A stretch of 21,012 nt of DNA from Pseudomonadota bacterium. GTDB lineage: Bacteria; Pseudomonadota; Gammaproteobacteria; PS1; Pseudothioglobaceae. The stretch's first letter is position 1. Each line of letters opens with the position of its first letter. Positions 14,517-21,012 of this stretch are shown piece after piece. The stretch spans positions 1 to 21,012 of the forward strand of contig JAHZKM010000028.1 in assembly GCA_022600395.1 (NCBI GenBank). The letters are read 5' to 3'. Made by a program: the position numbers and the translations under genes. The notes beneath the pieces are model-generated. The model saw only the letters and a program-made list of their open reading frames with translations. It was not told the DNA's origin and did not search any database.

Positions 14517-14875
14517 AATAGCAACAGGCCGACGTTTCTTACGTCTGATAGTAACAAGTTGAAACTTCGACATGCTGAATCACTGTTCATACTTTCAGTG
14601 CCAATGTTCATTTGTTGTATATCAACTTGTTGTTTGGCTGATAAGAACTGCGGGGAGGTGCCTGTACCAATAATTAAGAGATCTATATCATCTTGGCTGG
14701 TTAAAGTGAATAGCGAGGTCTTTTTAATGTCTTCAATAGAATGAAGACTGACTTCAGTGAAAAAATTTCTAGAAATAAAGCATGGTGTTTTTAGCTCGGT
14801 GTGAGAAAGCTTAACACTATCTTGTTCTAAAAATATAACGCTGTTTTGATTGTTTTCTTGTCGGCTAAATTCCAC
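14513..14875 (-). CDS. DUF498/Mth938-like domain protein
   Basis: 120 residues. The C-terminal half matches the Mth938/NDUFAF3-like family: DIDLLIIGTGTSPQFLSA, then GTESMNSDSACRSFNLLLSD and a closing hydrophobic VGLLLL. In this family a GTG segment, a MDTxxACRTYN-like segment and a final small-hydrophobic stretch are expected, and all are present. Bacterial members have no settled biochemical role; the eukaryotic relative NDUFAF3 is a complex I assembly factor. It is the first gene of the seven-gene cell-wall operon and overlaps the rodA ATG by four bases. No ribosome-binding site is obvious. Family recognition is good, function unknown. Confidence 0.8.
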   Translation of the reverse strand: MEFSRQENNQNSVIFLEQDSVKLSHTELKTPCFISRNFFTEVSLHSIEDIKKTSLFTLTSQDDIDLLIIGTGTSPQFLSAKQQVDIQQMNIGTESMNSDSACRSFNLLLSDVRNVGLLLL

Positions 14876-14889
14876 TTAAAAAGTAAGTC

Positions 14890-14917
14890 TTGTTCACTAA
14901 TAAACAGCCATTATAAC
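14890..14917 (+). promoter_or_regulatory. Candidate promoter for the Sel1-gltX unit
   Basis: TTGTTC (14890-14895) and TATAAC (14912-14917) are separated by 16 bases, giving 4/6 and 5/6 matches to sigma-70 hexamers and a start near 14924. The -10 shares bases with the divergent operon promoter, so the two could compete for RNA polymerase. Confidence 0.4.
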
Positions 14918-14918
14918 A
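14910..14918 (-). promoter_or_regulatory. Extended -10 promoter for the rodA cell-wall operon
   Basis: On the minus strand this reads TGTTATAAT: a consensus TATAAT preceded by TG plus one base, the extended -10 form that works with a weak -35. No good -35 is found 16-18 bases upstream. Initiation would fall near 14903, leaving a leader of about 28 bases. It overlaps the plus-strand candidate at 14890-14917. Confidence 0.55.
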
Positions 14919-14964
14919 ATAGTCTCGGTGTAAAATTATTGTCTTTTTATATTTGAGAAAACTT

Positions 14965-15417
14965 GTGAACGATTCTAATTCCACAGATATTTATGATGCT
15001 GATCTAACTAGCGGTATCACTGCTTTTGATACTAAAAATTTCACTATGGCATATCAATTGTTAGCGCCACTTGCAGCGCAAGGAAATGCTGAAAGTCAAT
15101 GGCGACTTGGTATGATGCAAATGAATGGTCTAGGTATGGTTGAAAATCAATCTCTAGGGCTAGAAAACTTTATGAAAGCAGCAGAGCAGGGGCATGTTTT
15201 TGCCCATCACATGATTGGGGTTGCTTACATGACAGGTGAAGGTGTAGAAAAAGATATTGATAAAGCAATTGAATGGTTTGAAAAAGCGGCTAATTTTGGC
15301 ATTCCAGGACCTATGTATACACTAGGCATGTTGTATGAAGACGGTAAAGAAGTAACGCAAGATCTTGAAAAAGCGCAGCTTTGGTATGATAAAGCGGCAG
15401 AAGTTAACACTCCATGA
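14965..15417 (+). CDS. Sel1-like repeat (TPR-related) protein
   Basis: 150 residues if started at GTG 14965 (beginning with Met-Asn-Asp), which has GAGAA about eight bases upstream; an in-frame TTG at 14953 would add four residues. After a short acidic N-terminus it carries about three Sel1-like repeats: AESQWRLGMMQMNGLGMVEN, then AHHMIGVAYMTGEGVEKDID, then MYTLGMLYEDGKEVTQDLEK, each followed by an AxxWFEKAAE-like helix. Such repeats mediate protein-protein contacts; no partner can be named. There is no signal peptide, so it is probably cytoplasmic. Its stop overlaps the gltX ATG by four bases (ATGA), so translation of the two is likely coupled. Confidence 0.85.
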   Translation: MNDSNSTDIYDADLTSGITAFDTKNFTMAYQLLAPLAAQGNAESQWRLGMMQMNGLGMVENQSLGLENFMKAAEQGHVFAHHMIGVAYMTGEGVEKDIDKAIEWFEKAANFGIPGPMYTLGMLYEDGKEVTQDLEKAQLWYDKAAEVNTP

Positions 15418-16796
15418 AATCAAGATTTGCCCCTTCGCCAACTGGGTATTTACATATAGGTGGTGCTAGAACAGCGCTTTTTGCTTGGGCTTGGGCTAAA
15501 AAGCAACAAGGCCAATTTGTACTCCGTATTGAAGATACTGATCGAGAGCGCTCTACGCAAGCTTCAGTTGATGCTATATTAGACGGAATGAATTGGCTAG
15601 GTTTGGCGCATGATGAAGGGCCTTTTTATCAAACACAGCGATTTGACCGCTATCAAGAAATTATTGAGCAGTTGTTAAGTGAAAATAAGGCTTATTATTG
15701 CGAGTGTTCGAAAGAACGCTTGCAGGTATTGCGTGACGAGCTAACAGAAAAAGGTGAAAAAGCAAAGTACGATGGTTGTTGTCGAGATAAAAAACTGAAG
15801 TCTGGTGTTGTACGTTTTAAAAATCCTTTAACAGGTTTTGTTACGTTTAAGGATGCAGTTAAAGGTCAAATTTCTATTGGAAATCAAGAGTTAGATGATT
15901 TAATCATTGCGCGAAGTGATGGAACGCCAACTTATAATTTAACGGTTGTGGTAGATGACCATGATATGGATATCGATACAGTTATTCGAGGGGACGATCA
16001 TATTAATAATACCCCTAGACAGATTAACTTGTATGAAGCATTAGGCTGGAGTCTGCCAAAGTTTGCTCATTTGCCGATGATTTTGGGCAGTGATGGAGCT
16101 AGATTGTCGAAGCGCCATGGCGCGGTAAGTGTTATGGCATATAGAGATGAAGGGTTTTTACCTGAAGCACTACTTAATTATTTAGTGCGTTTGGGTTGGT
16201 CGCATGGTGATCAGGAAATATTCTCACTATCAGAGATTGTGGAATTGTTCGATCTTGAAAATATTAACAAAGCACCAGCAAGCTTTAATCAAGAAAAGCT
16301 ATTATGGTTAAATCAAGAATATATTAAAACTTCTAGTGTTGAAAATTTGCTAAAAAATTTGGCATGGCATTTAGATAATCAATCGGTTGATACCTCAAAA
16401 GGGCCTGTTATTGAGGCAGTTATTAAACATTTGCAAGAGCGTTCAAAAACTTTGGTAGAAATGGTTGACAGTTTAAAAATGTTTTATCATGATTTTGATG
16501 AATTTGATAAAAAGCTAGCCGCTAAACAATTTAAAGACAGTCAGCCTATTGAATTATTGTTGACAAAGCTTGAAGTTTTGGATGATTGGGTTGCAGATAA
16601 TATTAAAGAGCAAATTAAGCAAACTTGTGAAGAGCTTGGTATCGGTTTCGGCAAAATAGGTCAGCCATTTCGTTTGGCACTAAGCGGCAATGGAAATGCA
16701 GGCAATATTGATGTTGTGGCGCAGTTGGTTGGCAAGGATCGAACTTTGGCTAGACTGCAAATGGCACTTGATTATATCGCGCAACATTCTCACTAA
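15414..16796 (+). CDS. gltX: Glutamyl-tRNA synthetase
   Basis: Charges tRNA-Glu in the cytoplasm. 460 residues, typical bacterial length. The class I HIGH motif is HIGG (14-17) in RFAPSPTGYLHIGGARTALF, and the KMSKS equivalent is LSKRH (231-235) in GSDGARLSKRHGA. The zinc-type module has C96, C98 and a CC pair at 122-123 (YYCECSKERL, YDGCCRD), similar to the E. coli enzyme. The catalytic body includes DDLIIARSDGTPTYNLTVVV and DHINNTPRQINLYEALGW. Whether it also charges tRNA-Gln (which would need GatCAB) cannot be told here. It overlaps the Sel1 gene by four bases and ends 17 bases before glnD, so the three probably share a transcript. Confidence 0.97.
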   Translation: MKSRFAPSPTGYLHIGGARTALFAWAWAKKQQGQFVLRIEDTDRERSTQASVDAILDGMNWLGLAHDEGPFYQTQRFDRYQEIIEQLLSENKAYYCECSKERLQVLRDELTEKGEKAKYDGCCRDKKLKSGVVRFKNPLTGFVTFKDAVKGQISIGNQELDDLIIARSDGTPTYNLTVVVDDHDMDIDTVIRGDDHINNTPRQINLYEALGWSLPKFAHLPMILGSDGARLSKRHGAVSVMAYRDEGFLPEALLNYLVRLGWSHGDQEIFSLSEIVELFDLENINKAPASFNQEKLLWLNQEYIKTSSVENLLKNLAWHLDNQSVDTSKGPVIEAVIKHLQERSKTLVEMVDSLKMFYHDFDEFDKKLAAKQFKDSQPIELLLTKLEVLDDWVADNIKEQIKQTCEELGIGFGKIGQPFRLALSGNGNAGNIDVVAQLVGKDRTLARLQMALDYIAQHSH

Positions 16797-16813
16797 TCAG
16801 TTATCATCTAAGC

Positions 16814-19330
16814 ATGAAATTAGATGATTATAAAACTCGATATCAAGACCTACAGCACTCTCTAAAAGAAGGGTTTTTAAACTCTACCATTGCTGTTGAA
16901 GGGTTTGTACTCGCAAGAGCAAATGGCGTTGACGAGCTATTAAAAGATATTTGGCAAGGGTTTGATATGTCAAGCCAAGTTTCTTTAATTGCAGTTGGTG
17001 GTTACGGTCGCGGTGAGTTACATTTATATTCAGATATAGATTTACTTATTTTAATTCCAAATGATTCACACCAGATTCACCAGGAAAAAATCTCTCAATT
17101 TTTAACCTTTTTATGGGATGTGGGGCTTGAGGTAGGGCATGCAACCAGAGACATTAAAGATTGTGCGCGAGTGATTGATGATCTAAGTATTGTGACAAAT
17201 TTACTAGAGGCACGCTTGATTGTTGGTCTTGATAGTGCTTTTGAGAAAATGAAAAGTGTGATCAAGTCAAGCGACTGGTCATCAAAATCTTTTTTGATCG
17301 AGAAGCAAAAAGAGCAGAGAGCCAGACATGCTAATTTTTCAAATACCGCTTATAACTTAGAACCTAATATTAAAGAAAGTCCTGGTGGATTGCGAGATAT
17401 TCAAACAGTTGCTTGGGTTGCTAAATGGTATTTTGGTGTCAACACTTTGTTTGATTTGGTTGAGAAAAAATATCTAAGTCATGATGAATACGAGCTCTTA
17501 AAAACTTCACAGCTATTTTTATGGCGAGTGAGATTTTCATTACATATTATTGCTAAGCGTCGAGAGGACCGTTTGGCATTTCAATATCAAAAGCAAGTAG
17601 CCGACATGCTTGGGTACACAGATGGCGACTCAATGGCTGTTGAGCGCTTTATGAAGGACTACTATCAGACTGTCACTAAAGTGGCTCGATTGAATGATAT
17701 TTTGTTACAACTGCTAGAAGACAAAGTTATTAATACGCAGTATTTGAACAGTCAATTTAGAATTTCATACGGCTATATTCATGCTAATCACGACCAAGTA
17801 TTTAGTCAAAATCCTAGTGCATTTATTGAGATTTTTTTGCTTATTGCTAAACATCATTATATTCATGGCATTAGCGCTGGTACTTTAAGGCAAATGCAAG
17901 ATAATTTAGATTTGATTGATCAAAATTATTATAAAAAACGTAATAACAACAGACTATTCATCGAGCTATTGCAACAAAATCAAGGTGTAAACAAGGCTTT
18001 AAAACTGATGAACAGGTATGGTGTTCTTGAGCATTATATTCCAGCATTTGGCAAGATTATAGGACTTATGCAGTATGACTTATTTCATGCGTTTACCGTT
18101 GACCAGCATACATTGTTTGTGATTCGTAATCTTAGGCGATTTTTTGTAAGTGAATTTGCACATGAATTCAGTCTTTGTAGTGACATTGCAAAAAATATCA
18201 AAAAACCAGAACTGCTTTTATTGGCAGGCCTTTTTCATGACATTGCTAAGGGTAGAGGTGGTGATCATGCTCACCTAGGTATGCAAGATGCACGAGTATT
18301 TTGTAAAAGTCATCAGCTTAATGCAGTTGATACTAATCTTGTTGCTAGCTTAGTTGAGAAGCATCTACTTATGTCAGTTGTTGCACAAAAACAAGATATT
18401 GACGATCCTGTGGTGATTAAAAACTTTTGTGAAGCAGTTGGATCTTTGGAGTTTTTAGAGTATCTGTATTTATTAACGGTTGCAGATATTCGAGCGACCA
18501 AAGACGATCTTTGGAATGATTGGAAAGATGCCTTATTACGAAAGTTATTTAAACAAGCAAAACGTTATTTAGATACAGGTGAAGAAGTGCTATTGAGTAA
18601 CAATCAAAGGATTGAAAATAGCAAGCAGGCGTTAATTGAAGCTTGTATTGCGCAAGGCTTTGATATGACGCCTATTCAAAAAATATTGGACCATCTGCCT
18701 AAAGATTATTATTTGCGATATGAACTAGATGACATTCTATGGCATTTATCATTGCAATTAGGTGGGCATTCATCTTCAATCACTATTGGTTCTAAAATTT
18801 CTGAAAGCAATGTGATTGATGTTTTTGTTTTATGTGATGATTTTAAAGGCTTGTTTTTTAATTTAGTGAGTGTGTTGGAACAAGCTGGACTAGATATTGT
18901 TGATGCTAAGATTTTAACGACAAAAAATAATAGGGCCTATAACACATTAAGTGTTTTACGTGACAAAAGTCTTGAAGGTTTGGATTTAAATCAAATTATT
19001 TCACAAGCGCTAAGTGATCCTCAGGCTAAAGTTGCTAAACCAAAATCACATTATTCACACCGTTATTTTGATCATAAAACACACATTAGTCTAAGTGAAG
19101 ATCGCAAGTGGCAACTTACTAAGCTTGAAATTAATACATTAGATAAAGTTGGCCTATTGTCTAATATTGCTTACGTACTATATGAAAACAATCTTTCTTT
19201 GATTAATGCTAGAGTATCAACAATTGGAGAGCGAGTAGAGGATGTATTTTTCATCAGCGACACTAATCATCAGCCTTTGAGTAAGATACAACAATCTAGC
19301 TTAAAGACGGCATTAGAAGAAAGACTATAA
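16814..19330 (+). CDS. glnD: Bifunctional [protein-PII] uridylyltransferase/UMP-removing enzyme
   Basis: Senses glutamine and controls nitrogen assimilation by adding UMP to PII proteins or removing it. 838 residues, slightly shorter than E. coli GlnD. The nucleotidyltransferase core is GGYGRGELHLYSDIDLLIL (62-80) with the catalytic Asp74 and Asp76. A GlnD-specific linker follows (NIKESPGGLRDIQTVAWVAK). The HD domain is FHDIAKGRGGDHAHLG (about 474-489) with His475-Asp476 intact. Two C-terminal ACT domains begin near 690 (VFVLCDDFKGLFFNLVSVL) and 775 (LEINTLDKVGLLSNIAYVL) and provide the glutamine-sensing part. PII itself (glnB/glnK) is not in the window. The ATG at 16814 has only a weak ribosome-binding site; the location just after gltX suggests cotranscription. 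Confidence 0.97.
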   Translation: MKLDDYKTRYQDLQHSLKEGFLNSTIAVEGFVLARANGVDELLKDIWQGFDMSSQVSLIAVGGYGRGELHLYSDIDLLILIPNDSHQIHQEKISQFLTFLWDVGLEVGHATRDIKDCARVIDDLSIVTNLLEARLIVGLDSAFEKMKSVIKSSDWSSKSFLIEKQKEQRARHANFSNTAYNLEPNIKESPGGLRDIQTVAWVAKWYFGVNTLFDLVEKKYLSHDEYELLKTSQLFLWRVRFSLHIIAKRREDRLAFQYQKQVADMLGYTDGDSMAVERFMKDYYQTVTKVARLNDILLQLLEDKVINTQYLNSQFRISYGYIHANHDQVFSQNPSAFIEIFLLIAKHHYIHGISAGTLRQMQDNLDLIDQNYYKKRNNNRLFIELLQQNQGVNKALKLMNRYGVLEHYIPAFGKIIGLMQYDLFHAFTVDQHTLFVIRNLRRFFVSEFAHEFSLCSDIAKNIKKPELLLLAGLFHDIAKGRGGDHAHLGMQDARVFCKSHQLNAVDTNLVASLVEKHLLMSVVAQKQDIDDPVVIKNFCEAVGSLEFLEYLYLLTVADIRATKDDLWNDWKDALLRKLFKQAKRYLDTGEEVLLSNNQRIENSKQALIEACIAQGFDMTPIQKILDHLPKDYYLRYELDDILWHLSLQLGGHSSSITIGSKISESNVIDVFVLCDDFKGLFFNLVSVLEQAGLDIVDAKILTTKNNRAYNTLSVLRDKSLEGLDLNQIISQALSDPQAKVAKPKSHYSHRYFDHKTHISLSEDRKWQLTKLEINTLDKVGLLSNIAYVLYENNLSLINARVSTIGERVEDVFFISDTNHQPLSKIQQSSLKTALEERL

Positions 19331-19354
19331 AAGCCTCGATTAAGTTAAAAATAA

Positions 19355-19363
19355 TGATATAAT
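19355..19363 (+). promoter_or_regulatory. Extended -10 promoter for trxA
   Basis: TGATATAAT at 19355-19363 is a consensus TATAAT with an upstream TG plus one base. The best -35 candidate (TCGATT, 16 bases upstream) is poor. Initiation near 19370 would make a leader of about 57 bases whose first structure is the hairpin at 19373-19390. Confidence 0.5.
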
Positions 19364-19372
19364 CCTCTGACT

Positions 19373-19398
19373 TACAACAGTTCTGTTGTATCTTTTTT
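19373..19398 (+). terminator. Perfect palindrome plus T run in the trxA leader
   Basis: TACAACAG (19373-19380) and CTGTTGTA (19383-19390) are perfect inverted repeats two bases apart; as RNA they give a stem of six or more pairs with a small loop. TCTTTTTT (19391-19398) follows, the form of an intrinsic terminator. It can end glnD transcripts 43 bases after that stop codon. Because a good -10 element lies just upstream, it would also be the first thing transcribed from the trxA promoter. Alternatives are a DNA operator or a 5' stabilising hairpin. Confidence 0.6.
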
Positions 19399-19426
19399 CA
19401 TTTCAGAATCATTTAATAAAAAACTT

Positions 19427-19753
19427 ATGAACGATAAAATTTTAGCAGTTACAGACGCCAGCTTTGAAGCAGACGTTATTAATTCATCACAAGCAGTATT
19501 GGTTGACTTTTGGGCCGAATGGTGTGGACCTTGTAAAGCATTAGCACCTGTATTGGACGAAATCGCTGATGAGTACGATGGCAAGGTAACTATAGCCAAG
19601 GTTAACGTAGATGAAAATGATCAAACACCACCAAAATATGGTATTCGAGGTATTCCAACAATGCTTTTGTTTAAAGATGGCGCTGTGGCAGCAACTAAAA
19701 TGGGCGCTTTATCAAAGGCAGAGCTTAGTACATTTATTGATACGAATATTTAA
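19427..19753 (+). CDS. trxA: Thioredoxin 1
   Basis: Small cytoplasmic disulfide reductase that supplies electrons to ribonucleotide reductase, methionine sulfoxide reductase and others, and is recycled by thioredoxin reductase. 108 residues, the standard size. The active site is WCGPC (32-36) in [20 protein letters not shown], with the buried aspartate (Asp27), and the cis-proline loop is [13 protein letters not shown]. No signal peptide, so cytoplasmic. The ATG has almost no ribosome-binding site. It precedes rho by 107 bases, the same trxA-rho order as in E. coli. Confidence 0.97.
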   Translation: MNDKILAVTDASFEADVINSSQAVLVDFWAEWCGPCKALAPVLDEIADEYDGKVTIAKVNVDENDQTPPKYGIRGIPTMLLFKDGAVAATKMGALSKAELSTFIDTNI

Positions 19754-19860
19754 CTAATTTAAATAGACTATTTTTATCAATAGCCATCTATATCAATCTA
19801 TCTGCAACTTAATTGCAATAATCATCTAGCAAACTCTTGCTGGAGCATAATGGAAATTTC
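19754..19860 (+). promoter_or_regulatory. rho leader with SD-masking hairpin and 4-codon minicistron
   Basis: Between trxA and rho, CTAGCAA (19826-19832) pairs with TTGCTGG (19837-19843) in a 7-bp stem with a four-base loop. The stem covers the first two bases of the only good ribosome-binding site, GGAG at 19842-19845. That site is closest to an ATG at 19850 whose frame is ATG GAA ATT TCA TGA; its TGA overlaps the rho ATG. A second small hairpin (TGCAA/TTGCA) lies at 19803-19817. E. coli rho also has a regulated leader, but this one is not similar in sequence. Confidence 0.5.
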
Positions 19861-21012
19861 ATGAAATTATCAGAGTTAAAAAAATCCTCTCCAGAGGAAT
19901 TATTAGAGTTGGCTCAGTCTTTAGGTGCTGAAAACATCTCGCGTGCCAAAAAACAAACCCTTATTTTTATTATTCTTAAGGCAAAGGCGGCTAACAATGA
20001 AGAGGTGATTGGTGATGGTGTATTGGATATTTTGCAAGATGGCTATGGTTTTTTAAGGTCAAGTGATGACTCTTACACTTCAGGTGCAGATGATATTTAT
20101 ATTTCTCCTAATCAAATTAAGCGCTTTAACTTATCAACAGGTGATTTAGTTGCAGGCAAGATTCGTGCCCCTAAAAAAGGCGAAAAATATTTTGCCTTAG
20201 TGCAAGTATCTGAAGTCAATGGTGAAAATCCAGAAAATGTTCGTAATCGAGTGCCATTTGCATCATTGACACCAATTCATCCAGATCAAAGATTAGATCT
20301 AGAGATTGGTAATGGCGGCACAGAAGATATTACTGCCAGAGTGATTGATCTAATTGCCCCTTTTGGAAAAGGGCAGAGAGGACTCCTGGTTGCTCCGCCA
20401 AAAGCGGGAAAGACCATGATTATGCAAAATATTGCTTCTTCAATTTCACGCAACCATCCAGAGTGCGAGTTGATTGTATTATTGATTGATGAGCGTCCAG
20501 AGGAAGTGACTGAGATGGCAAGAACAGTTCGAGGTGAAGTGATTGCCTCGACTTTTGATGAGCCAGCTAAGCGCCATGTTCAGGTGGCTGAAATGGTCAT
20601 TCAAAAAGCTAAAAGACGTGCAGAGCAGGGTAAAGATGTGATTATTTTGCTCGATTCTATCACGCGTCTTGCTAGGGCTTATAATACGGTTGCTCCGTCT
20701 TCTGGAAAAGTCTTAACTGGTGGTGTGGATGCGAATGCACTTCAGCGTCCTAAGCGTTTTTTCGGTGCTGCTAGAAATATTGAAAATGGAGGTAGTATTA
20801 CTATTATTGCGACAGCGCTAATTGATACAGGTTCGAAAATGGACGAAGTTATTTACCAAGAATTTAAAGGTACAGGTAATATGGAACTTCATTTAGAAAA
20901 ACGTTTAAGTGAAAAACGCATTTTCCCAGCTATTAATATTAATGCATCTGGTACGCGCCGTGAAGAGTTAATTACCGATGAAAAAGAATTGCAAAAATTG
21001 TGGATTTTGCGA
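19861..21012 (+). CDS. rho: Transcription termination factor Rho (3' end cut by window)
   Basis: Hexameric RNA-dependent ATPase that ends transcription at rut sites. 384 of an expected roughly 419 codons are present. Numbering appears to coincide with E. coli Rho: RNP1 DGYGFLR (60-66) in the primary RNA-binding domain, Walker A PPKAGKT (179-185), catalytic LIDERPEE (Glu211), Asp265 in [13 protein letters not shown], the Q-loop around [14 protein letters not shown], the R-loop near [10 protein letters not shown], and the arginine finger Arg366 in ASGTRREEL. The residues I recall as contacting bicyclomycin (Lys181, Lys184, Arg212, Asp265, Ser266, Arg269, Gly337) are intact. The start is ATG 19861, overlapping a four-codon upstream frame. 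Likely cotranscribed with or downstream of trxA. Confidence 0.98.
   Translation, partial: MKLSELKKSSPEELLELAQSLGAENISRAKKQTLIFIILKAKAANNEEVIGDGVLDILQDGYGFLRSSDDSYTSGADDIYISPNQIKRFNLSTGDLVAGKIRAPKKGEKYFALVQVSEVNGENPENVRNRVPFASLTPIHPDQRLDLEIGNGGTEDITARVIDLIAPFGKGQRGLLVAPPKAGKTMIMQNIASSISRNHPECELIVLLIDERPEEVTEMARTVRGEVIASTFDEPAKRHVQVAEMVIQKAKRRAEQGKDVIILLDSITRLARAYNTVAPSSGKVLTGGVDANALQRPKRFFGAARNIENGGSITIIATALIDTGSKMDEVIYQEFKGTGNMELHLEKRLSEKRIFPAININASGTRREELITDEKELQKLWILR

Noticed and set aside
14517..14573. Nineteen-residue N-terminal extension of RodA (start at 14573)
   Set aside because: Would lie inside the DUF498 gene, is basic and unlike RodA N-termini, and the ATG at 14516 forms the ATGA overlap seen at other junctions of this operon.
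1..21012. CRISPR array, prophage, insertion sequence, tRNA, rRNA or defence island
   Set aside because: Reading through both strands I saw no regularly spaced repeats, no transposase or integrase motifs, no cloverleaf-like sequence and no long inverted terminal repeats; genes are nearly all core housekeeping.

Overview
This window is AT-rich chromosomal DNA from a gammaproteobacterium. Supporting evidence: ValS, RecR, GlnD and Rho keep the residues and spacing I know from E. coli; there is a Rof-type Rho modulator; and there is an amgK-murU cell-wall recycling pair of the Pseudomonas type. Low GC, very tight gene packing and weak Shine-Dalgarno sites recall the SUP05/Thioglobus group of marine sulfur oxidisers. 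That placement is inference only, because no diagnostic metabolic gene lies here. Everything looks like core housekeeping DNA. I see no transposase, integrase, CRISPR array, tRNA, rRNA or toxin-antitoxin pair.

Layout. (1) 1-4075, minus: valS, a YgiM-like SH3/membrane-anchor protein and guaB (cut by the left edge), one compact operon. (2) 4130-4596, plus: a GIY-YIG endonuclease-fold gene overlapping a rof-like gene. (3) 4597-5871: a 225-bp AT-rich gap with a 9-bp-stem hairpin, a minus-strand methyltransferase and a plus-strand gloA. (4) 5920-8609, minus: the small SRP RNA (ffs), dnaX, ybaB and recR, in the same order as in Bacillus. dnaX carries a run of nine A residues exactly where a short gamma-type product would be made by slippage. 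(5) 8815-14875, minus: seven genes nearly or actually overlapping: a DUF498/Mth938-like gene, rodA, mltB, a PBP5-type DD-carboxypeptidase, a D-amino-acid transaminase, amgK and murU. (6) 14965-19330, plus: a small Sel1-repeat protein overlapping gltX, then glnD. (7) 19427-21012, plus: trxA and rho (cut by the right edge about 35 codons before its expected end).

How the genes work together. The minus-strand block at 8815-14875 is a cell-wall module covering septum-independent growth (RodA), glycan cleavage (MltB), peptide trimming (DacA), D-amino-acid supply (Dat) and salvage of N-acetylmuramic acid (AmgK, MurU). The ffs-dnaX-ybaB-recR block joins protein targeting with the clamp loader and recombination repair. 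Rof and Rho, an inhibitor and its target, sit about 15 kb apart in the same window.

The strongest unusual signals are the dnaX slippery A9 tract, the hairpin at the very start of the predicted trxA transcript, the four-codon minicistron overlapping the rho start, and the unusual gene content of the cell-wall operon. I found no convincing undescribed multi-gene system.
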